Shown piece after piece: positions 15,541 to 20,392 of a stretch of DNA of 20,392 nt (the stretch's first letter is position 1; every line of letters starts with the position of its first letter). The position numbers were made by a program, and so were the translations under genes. The notes under the pieces are model-generated. The model was not told where the DNA came from, ran no database searches, and was given only the letters and a program-made list of their open reading frames with translations. The stretch spans positions 1 to 20,392 of the forward strand of contig DLND01000089.1 in assembly GCA_002476905.1 (NCBI GenBank). Reading direction: 5' to 3'. This stretch comes from Flavobacteriales bacterium UBA7519. Its GTDB lineage: Bacteria; Bacteroidota; Bacteroidia; Flavobacteriales; Weeksellaceae.

Positions 15541-16140
15541 ATGTTAAAACTACAGGCAGAATCTAATGTACCAACTCAGTTTGGGGAATTCAGAATGATG
15601 GCTTTCTCCGAAGACGATAAAAATTGGATGCCGCATATGGCACTGATTGCAAAAAATACAGATCTGGAAAAACCTACCAATGTTAGAATCCACTCAGAGT
15701 GTATCACCGGAGAAGTTTTCCATTCAAAAAAATGCGAATGTGGCGAGCAGCTAGACTCTGCCATGAAATACATGCAGGAAAACGGAGGGATAATACTCTA
15801 TCTCCGTCAGGAAGGTAGAAATATTGGCATTATCAATAAGTTAAAGGCATATGCATTACAGGAAAAAGGACTGGACACTGTGCAGGCGAATCTACAGTTA
15901 GGTCTACCTGCAGACGACCGTGATTTTTCTGTAGCCATAGATATGCTGAAACAAATCGGAGTAAAATCTGTGAATCTGATGACCAATAATCCAGAAAAAA
16001 TCCAGTTCATAAAAGATAGTAACATCGAGTTTAATTCCAGAATTCCTTTACAGATAAAATCTAATGAAGCAAGTGCTTCTTATCTCAAAACAAAAAAGGA
16101 TTACTTTGGCCATCTTTTAGATGACGAAAATCAATCATAA
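15541..16140 (+). CDS. ribA: GTP cyclohydrolase II
   Basis: This enzyme performs the first step of riboflavin synthesis, opening GTP to the diamino-pyrimidine with release of formate. The 199-residue stand-alone form (no RibB fusion) has the zinc cysteines C54, C65 and C67 in HSECITGEVFHSKKCECG, the substrate loop LRQEGRNIGI, and the NNPEK motif. The numbering of the cysteines equals E. coli RibA. The ATG at 15541 follows the lipoprotein stop by 15 nt, so it is the last gene of this run, and a bidirectional terminator follows directly. No other riboflavin gene and no FMN riboswitch is visible nearby. Confidence 0.95.
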   Translation: MLKLQAESNVPTQFGEFRMMAFSEDDKNWMPHMALIAKNTDLEKPTNVRIHSECITGEVFHSKKCECGEQLDSAMKYMQENGGIILYLRQEGRNIGIINKLKAYALQEKGLDTVQANLQLGLPADDRDFSVAIDMLKQIGVKSVNLMTNNPEKIQFIKDSNIEFNSRIPLQIKSNEASASYLKTKKDYFGHLLDDENQS

Positions 16141-16142
16141 AT

Positions 16143-16173
16143 AAAAAACCCGCCTTTAAAAGACGGGTTTTTT
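16143..16173. terminator. Bidirectional terminator between ribA and HU
   Basis: AAAAAACCCG (16143-16152) pairs with CGGGTTTTTT (16164-16173), and CTTT with AAAG inside, after one C-A mismatch. The A and T tracts serve both strands, and the hairpin lies between the convergent stops at 16140 and 16193. Confidence 0.9.
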
Positions 16174-16192
16174 ATTGATAATATTTTAAATA

Positions 16193-16483
16193 TTATTTTT
16201 TCTTGTCACCAGCAACAGCTGTAGCAAGATCAGCTCCAGCTTTGAACTTTGCAACTTTCTTAGCAGCAATTTTGATTGGCTTTTTTGTAGCAGGGTTGAT
16301 ACCTTGTCTTGCAGCTCTTTCAGATACTGAAAAAGTACCGAATCCTACTAGGGAAACTTTACCATCTTTTTTCTTTAGAGTTTCCGTTACGTTAGAAACG
16401 AATGATTCCAAAGCTTTTTTTGCAGCAGCTTTTGTGATTTCTGCATCCTTTGCAATAGCGTCGATTAATTCAGACTTGTTCAT
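16193..16483 (-). CDS. hup: DNA-binding protein HU
   Basis: This 96-residue histone-like protein bends and compacts DNA as a dimer. It has [35 protein letters not shown] and the DNA-minor-groove arm [20 protein letters not shown], with the intercalating Pro near residue 64. The C-terminus ends in a short Lys tail. It is monocistronic, with a canonical Bacteroidota promoter (16516-16546) and a terminator shared with ribA. Which HU paralogue this is cannot be settled. Confidence 0.93.
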   Translation of the reverse strand: MNKSELIDAIAKDAEITKAAAKKALESFVSNVTETLKKKDGKVSLVGFGTFSVSERAARQGINPATKKPIKIAAKKVAKFKAGADLATAVAGDKKK

Positions 16484-16515
16484 AATATTTATTGATTAAA
16501 GTTATGTTGTTATAG

Positions 16516-16546
16516 CAAATATAAGACAATTTTAATATCGTGCAAA
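16516..16546 (-). promoter_or_regulatory. Promoter of hup (canonical Bacteroidota type)
   Basis: On the - strand TTTG (16546-16543), exactly 19 nt, then TATATTTG (16523-16516) followed by C matches the consensus at every defined position. It ends 32 nt before the hup ATG, fitting a 5' leader of about 25 nt. It is the best promoter in the window. Confidence 0.8.
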
Positions 16547-16775
16547 TATTTTTGATAAAAACACTAGAGAATATACGAATCAATTTAATATGATGAATAT
16601 TTTGCAAAACAAGTATTAACGAAAATAGTGGATTTATTGCATTTAGTTTTTAAACATTTCTCACTATTAATCAACATTTGGATATTATTAGGTTAAAACA
16701 ATCAATATTCATAAATTCATAATTATGAGCAAATATTTTAATGTACCTCATAATATTTTTCTTTTACACAAATTC

Positions 16776-16806
16776 TTTACACCTCCATATTTTTGCTGTA
16801 AATTTG
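16776..16806 (+). promoter_or_regulatory. Promoter of panD, ending 5 nt before the start codon
   Basis: TTTA (16776-16779), 19 nt, then TAAATTTG (16799-16806) followed by C matches the consensus with one base change. Only CGGCT lies between the box and the panD ATG, so transcription would begin at or next to the start codon. Confidence 0.65.
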
Positions 16807-16811
16807 CGGCT

Positions 16812-17162
16812 ATGTTAATTGAAGTTTTTAAATCAAAAATCCACAGGGTTCGTGTTACGGAATCAGATCTTAATTATATCGGCAGTATTACTATTGATGA
16901 AGATTTGATAGATGCGGCTGGTCTCATTGTGGGAGAACGGGTTTACATCGTGAATGTCAATAATGGTGAACGTTTTGACACGTACATCATTAAAGGAAAA
17001 AGAAAATCCGGTGATATTTGTCTAAATGGTCCCGCTGCAAGAAAAGTTCACAAAGGCGATATCATTATTATTATTGCTTATGCACAGATGACGGCCGAGG
17101 AAGCTAAAACCTTTCAGCCGAAAATCGTTTTTCCGGATGAGAACACCAACCTTTTAACTTAA
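16812..17162 (+). CDS. panD: Aspartate 1-decarboxylase precursor
   Basis: PanD makes beta-alanine for pantothenate. The 116-residue proenzyme starts [20 protein letters not shown], and residues 24-25 are the Gly-Ser self-cleavage site (YIGSITID) that creates the pyruvoyl group. [17 protein letters not shown] and [13 protein letters not shown] are conserved. An open frame continues upstream to 16725, but those 29 residues are not part of the family and contain the promoter. The start at 16812 also puts the cleavage site at 24/25 as in E. coli. The next gene lies 12 nt downstream in the same frame. It probably forms an operon with the membrane protein. Confidence 0.95.
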   Translation: MLIEVFKSKIHRVRVTESDLNYIGSITIDEDLIDAAGLIVGERVYIVNVNNGERFDTYIIKGKRKSGDICLNGPAARKVHKGDIIIIIAYAQMTAEEAKTFQPKIVFPDENTNLLT

Positions 17163-17174
17163 TCAGTTGTTATC

Positions 17175-18176
17175 TTGGAAGAGAGAAAAACCTCCGCATT
17201 GAAAAATGCGATTACCATTTTAGTTTCTATAGCCATAGCAGGCATTTTTCTTTGCGTAGCACTTAGAGGATTAGACCTAGACAAGATAGAACAATCTCTT
17301 AAAAAAGCCAATTACCTCTGGGTTGTGTTTGCTGCTGTTTTCGGCGTATCGGCTTATATTTTCCGGGCTGTAAGATGGAATCTCCTTCTGGAACCGATGG
17401 GACATACCATCAGCACCAGTAACTCACTTTGGTCAATATCATTCGGATATCTGATGAATCTTACTATTCCGAGAAGCGGTGAACTGGCGCGCTCCACAGC
17501 TCTTTATGGTGTAGAGAAAGTTCCTGTCGATAAGTCATTCGGAACCATTATTTTGGAAAGAGTGATTGACTTGGTTTGTATGCTTATATTTCTCGGACTT
17601 ACCCTGATTTTTAAATTCGAAGCCATATATAGTTTTTATGAAAAATCAGGTGTCAAGTTTAATCCATTTTTTATCATTGGAATTATTGTTGGAATTATAA
17701 CCGCATTCGTTGCTTTTTTTAAATTCAAGGAACGTTTCAGAATGTTTTCTTTAATCTCAAAAATCATTGACTTTATAGAAGGAATAATTGCGGGGCTGAC
17801 TTCGGTATTCAAACTCCGTCAAAAAGTAAAATTCATACTGCTGACAGCCGGCATCTGGATATGCTACTTTTTTGCATCGTATCTGGTTTGCTTTTCATTA
17901 CCAGAGACCTCGGACTTCACTTTGGCGGATGGCTGCTTTATACTTGTAGTTGGAACTTTGGGAATGATTATTCCTGCAAGTGGCGGAATCGGCGCTTTTA
18001 ACTTGGCCATGAAATTCGGATTTACAGCATTGTTCATTTCTATGGGAAAAGACGCGATTGAAGGCGGAGAATTAGGTCTAGCCTACTCATTCATCACACT
18101 CCCTTTGCAGATCATTATTATGCTTGTTATGGGTCTGATCTCCATTCCGATGCTGGCGAAAAACAGAAAAATATAA
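17175..18176 (+). CDS. LPG synthase-like / UPF0104 membrane protein
   Basis: This 333-residue integral membrane protein with about eight hydrophobic segments resembles the transmembrane (flippase-like) domain of lysylphosphatidylglycerol synthase and YbhN. Typical features are the early RAVRWNLLLEPMG, then FGYLMNLTIPRSGELARSTA and LERVIDLVCM, and a late loop GMIIPASGGIGAFN. The C-terminal aminoacyl-transferase domain of MprF is absent, so a lipid-moving or unknown role is more likely than lipid aminoacylation. The start is TTG, because the in-frame stop of panD is 12 nt upstream and the next in-frame ATG is at about residue 75, inside the conserved domain. No Shine-Dalgarno site is visible. 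It is probably cotranscribed with panD. Confidence 0.82.
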   Translation: MEERKTSALKNAITILVSIAIAGIFLCVALRGLDLDKIEQSLKKANYLWVVFAAVFGVSAYIFRAVRWNLLLEPMGHTISTSNSLWSISFGYLMNLTIPRSGELARSTALYGVEKVPVDKSFGTIILERVIDLVCMLIFLGLTLIFKFEAIYSFYEKSGVKFNPFFIIGIIVGIITAFVAFFKFKERFRMFSLISKIIDFIEGIIAGLTSVFKLRQKVKFILLTAGIWICYFFASYLVCFSLPETSDFTLADGCFILVVGTLGMIIPASGGIGAFNLAMKFGFTALFISMGKDAIEGGELGLAYSFITLPLQIIIMLVMGLISIPMLAKNRKI

Positions 18177-18231
18177 CAGACTTTTCTAGCTAATCTTACG
18201 TATTCCATTACTTTTTGTTCTTACAAAATTG

Positions 18232-18239
18232 TATTTTTG
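18232..18239 (+). promoter_or_regulatory. Putative -7 box directly before rmuC
   Basis: TATTTTTG matches TAnnTTTG, and only AAGA separates it from the rmuC ATG. The -33 part is weak: TTAC lies 20 nt upstream, and TTTTTG ends at 18217, only 14 nt away. Confidence 0.45.
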
Positions 18240-18243
18240 AAGA

Positions 18244-19746
18244 ATGGAAATCTCTTATCTAATCATCGGTTTTATTGTAGGCGGTATTTTAGGCGCCGTC
18301 ATTCTTTATTTTGTCCTGAAATCTTCTTCAGTCTCAAGAAATCTTTATGATGAGCTTAATAATCAATTTATAAAAATCAATTCCGATCTTCAGAATTCTC
18401 AATTAAAAATTGATGAACTAAACCTCTTCTTGCAAAATGAAAAGCAATTAAATTTACAGCAGTCTGAGAACATAAACGAACTTAAAAACAATATTGCGAC
18501 ACTCGTAGCCGAAAATAATTCGCATAGTCAAAAAATTGCTGAGCAGCAGGAAGTTTATAACACTCAAAATGCTGAAATCAGGAAGCTGATGGACGAAAAG
18601 CAAAACCTGATTGCCATAAAGTCTCAGTTATCCGCCCAAAACGAAACGTTGCAGAAACTTCTTGATTCTCAAAAAGAAGAAATCACGAAAATACAGGAAC
18701 AGGCGAAAGAACAATTTGAAAATCTAGCCAATAAAATACTGGAAGAAAAAACGGAAAAGTTTACAACGCTCAACCAGAACAATCTGAAAACTATTCTTGA
18801 ACCATTTCAGGAAAGAATTACTGATCTTAAAAATCGCGTGAATGAGGCATACGAAAAGGAAAATAAAGAAAGATTCTCACTCGCTGAAAAAGTGAAGGAA
18901 CTGGCAGAACTTAATCAGCAGATTTCTGAAGATGCTAAAAAATTAACCCGAGCGTTGAAAGGCGAATCTAAAACCCAAGGGAACTGGGGCGAAATGATCC
19001 TGGAAAGCATCCTGGAAAAATCGGGATTGGTAAAAGGTAGAGAATATTTTCTGGAACACGAACTTCGGGATGAGGATAATAAAGCTTTGTTTTCTGAGTT
19101 TTCTGGGAAGAAAATGCGTCCCGATGCCGTTGTAAAATATCCTGATGAAAGAAACGTCATCATCGATTCCAAAGTTTCTCTATCTGCTTTTACAGAGCTA
19201 GTGGATGAGACCGATGCAGAAATCATCAAAATCAAGCAAACACAACATCTTAATTCCATCAAAAATCACATCCAGCAATTATCTCAAAAAGCTTATGATG
19301 ATTACGGAAAATCTCTTGATTTTGTGATGATGTTTATCCCGAGTGAACCAGCTTATATCGCTGCCATGCAAATCGACCAGAACCTCTGGAATTTTGCCTA
19401 TGAAAGACGAATCCTATTACTAAACCCAAGCAACCTCATCACGTCTCTAAAACTAATTGCAGATCTGTGGAAACGCGAGTATCAGAACAGAAATTCTATG
19501 GAAATTGCTACTCAAGGTGCAAAATTGTATGACAAATTTGTTGGTTTTGTTGAAAACCTAGATAAAGTTGGAAGAAACATAGATCAGGCAAAGACCTCTT
19601 TTACAGATGCTTACAAACAACTCTACACAGGAAATGACAACCTCGTAAGGCAAACCGAAAAGCTGAAAAAGCTGGGCATCAAAAATAAAAAAGAAATCCC
19701 GCAGAGTTTGGTGGATAATTCGGAAAATAATCTGGTTGAGGAATAA
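18244..19746 (+). CDS. rmuC: DNA recombination protein RmuC
   Basis: RmuC limits recombination between inverted repeats, probably as a membrane-tethered nuclease-like protein. It has 500 residues: one N-terminal membrane helix (about 4-26), a coiled coil to about 235, and the RmuC domain after that. The domain has QGNWGEMILESILEKSGL, RPDAVVKYPDERNVIIDSKV (a PD-(D/E)xK-like core with Asp and DSK), FIPSEPAYIAA, and LLLNPSNLITSLKLIADLW. Length is normal. The start is fixed by the membrane helix immediately following it. It lies 67 nt after the UPF0104 gene with its own promoter box. Confidence 0.93.
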   Translation: MEISYLIIGFIVGGILGAVILYFVLKSSSVSRNLYDELNNQFIKINSDLQNSQLKIDELNLFLQNEKQLNLQQSENINELKNNIATLVAENNSHSQKIAEQQEVYNTQNAEIRKLMDEKQNLIAIKSQLSAQNETLQKLLDSQKEEITKIQEQAKEQFENLANKILEEKTEKFTTLNQNNLKTILEPFQERITDLKNRVNEAYEKENKERFSLAEKVKELAELNQQISEDAKKLTRALKGESKTQGNWGEMILESILEKSGLVKGREYFLEHELRDEDNKALFSEFSGKKMRPDAVVKYPDERNVIIDSKVSLSAFTELVDETDAEIIKIKQTQHLNSIKNHIQQLSQKAYDDYGKSLDFVMMFIPSEPAYIAAMQIDQNLWNFAYERRILLLNPSNLITSLKLIADLWKREYQNRNSMEIATQGAKLYDKFVGFVENLDKVGRNIDQAKTSFTDAYKQLYTGNDNLVRQTEKLKKLGIKNKKEIPQSLVDNSENNLVEE

Positions 19747-19851
19747 TTTCAAGTATGGGCAAACTCCTACATAATGAGGAAACCAATCATTTAGCGTCTT
19801 TTGACGCAAAGATATGCAGGCTTTCAGACATATAATTGATTTTAACCAAAA

Positions 19852-19882
19852 TTTAATTTCAGAGAAACATTCACTAAATTTG
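19852..19882 (+). promoter_or_regulatory. Promoter of uvrC, ending 4 nt before the start codon
   Basis: TTTA (19852-19855), 19 nt, then TAAATTTG (19875-19882) has the same sequence and spacing as the panD promoter. Only TACT separates it from the GTG start. Confidence 0.6.
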
Positions 19883-19886
19883 TACT

Positions 19887-20392
19887 GTGAATCCCAATCT
19901 TGAACTTCAGCTCAAAACCCTTCCTTCGGAACCCGGTGTTTATCGTTATTATGATAAGAACGATCAGCTTTTATACGTAGGAAAAGCCAAGCATCTCAAA
20001 AAAAGAGTGCTGTCCTATTTCAATAAAAACCAGAATGGTTACCGGACACGTATTATGGTTTCCAAGATCCACAGGCTGGAAACTACCGTGGTGAACAGTG
20101 AGTATGATGCACTTTTGCTCGAGAACAATCTGATAAAAGCGCACCAGCCGTTTTATAACGTGATGCTGAAGGACGACAAATCCTATCCCTGGATTTGCAT
20201 CAAGAATGAAGATTTCCCACGAATTTTCCTAACGAGGACCAAGATCAAAGACGGATCAGAATATTACGGTCCTTATGCTAAAGTTCGCCCTGCAAGAATC
20301 CTTCTGGATACGATCAAAAGTCTTTACAAAATCAGAACCTGCAACCTGAATCTTGCGCCAGAAAAAATTGCGGAAGGCAAATACCGTGTCTG
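19887..20392 (+). CDS. uvrC: Excinuclease ABC subunit C, 3'-truncated by window edge
   Basis: UvrC makes the two incisions in nucleotide excision repair. The frame is open from a GTG at 19887 to the end of the window (168 codons). It reads V/MNPNLELQLKTLPSEPG, then VYRYYDKNDQLLYVGKAKHL, the GIY-YIG nuclease domain with GVY at 17-19 and YVG at 30-32. Its Arg follows and its Glu lies in the DALLLENNLIK helix. Further on are FYNVMLKDDKSYPWICIK and YYGPY. Full UvrC is about 600 residues, so three quarters lie outside. The GTG start puts residue 1 where the family starts, and no ATG is available nearby in frame. Confidence 0.95.
   Translation, partial: MNPNLELQLKTLPSEPGVYRYYDKNDQLLYVGKAKHLKKRVLSYFNKNQNGYRTRIMVSKIHRLETTVVNSEYDALLLENNLIKAHQPFYNVMLKDDKSYPWICIKNEDFPRIFLTRTKIKDGSEYYGPYAKVRPARILLDTIKSLYKIRTCNLNLAPEKIAEGKYRV

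Larger units (their letters stand above)
16484..16811. other. 328-nt intergenic region between divergent hup and panD
   Basis: This AT-rich stretch holds the hup promoter on the - strand and the panD promoter on the + strand. Short matching arms are present (AATAGTG at 16624-16630 with CACTATT at 16662-16668; ATGAATATT at 16593-16601 with AATATTCAT at 16704-16712), but they are widely spaced and expected by chance in such composition. I see no RNA gene or riboswitch. The frame opening at 16725 is an artificial N-terminal extension of panD. Confidence 0.6.

Noticed and set aside
16593..16712. Short inverted repeats in the hup-panD intergenic region
   Set aside because: Arms of 7-9 bp at spacings of 31-102 nt in very AT-rich DNA are expected by chance.
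16725..16811. 29-residue N-terminal extension of PanD
   Set aside because: It precedes the conserved first residue, would displace the Gly-Ser cleavage site from 24/25, and contains a consensus promoter.
19794..19807. Perfect hairpin GCGTC-TTTT-GACGC between rmuC and uvrC
   Set aside because: The stem is only 5 bp and no T tract follows on either strand; it may be a weak terminator or chance, so it is not called.
1..20392. CRISPR arrays, insertion sequences, prophage genes, tRNA or rRNA genes
   Set aside because: No periodic direct repeats, transposase or integrase motifs, or cloverleaf-like segments were seen; gene content is mostly core metabolism and envelope.

Overview
The window looks like a chromosomal stretch of a Flavobacteriia member of the Bacteroidota, most likely from the Chryseobacterium/Epilithonimonas group (Weeksellaceae). 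The grounds are AT-rich DNA, sparse Shine-Dalgarno sites, several promoters of the Bacteroidota type (TTTG near -33, TAnnTTTG near -7), and typical families such as DUF4292 and DUF4254. Genus placement is from memory of protein sequences, not from a search.

Layout. Bases 1-992: the 3' part of a flavin reductase-like gene and a small two-pass membrane protein, both on the + strand. Bases 998-1592: a type II toxin-antitoxin pair on the - strand. The ParE/RelE-like toxin is broken by a one-base frameshift, the antitoxin is intact, and a perfect 12-bp inverted repeat covers its promoter. Bases 1595-6658: an ABC exporter, truA, a 2,4-dienoyl-CoA reductase-like SDR and a dihydroorotase, all on the - strand. 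Terminators separate the last three, so they appear to be independent units.

Bases 6865-16140 form a long + strand run: a secreted GH92 mannosidase, a polysaccharide flippase, a sugar-phosphate nucleotidyltransferase with its own terminator, then an envelope group. That group is a LolB-like DUF4292 lipoprotein overlapping an EnvC-like amidase activator by 4 nt, followed by tatA, DUF4254 overlapping a small lipoprotein by 4 nt, and GTP cyclohydrolase II. A bidirectional terminator separates ribA from a convergent HU gene. Bases 16812-20392: panD, an LPG-synthase-like/UPF0104 membrane protein with a TTG start, rmuC, and the 5' part of uvrC, which runs off the window.

Most of this is ordinary core genome, and I see no CRISPR array, IS element, prophage or tRNA. 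The least described parts are the DUF4292-EnvC and DUF4254-lipoprotein pairs, the frameshifted toxin with its palindromic operator, and a recurring arrangement in which the -7 box ends only 4-5 nt before the start codon (panD, rmuC, uvrC). That arrangement predicts leaderless or nearly leaderless mRNAs.
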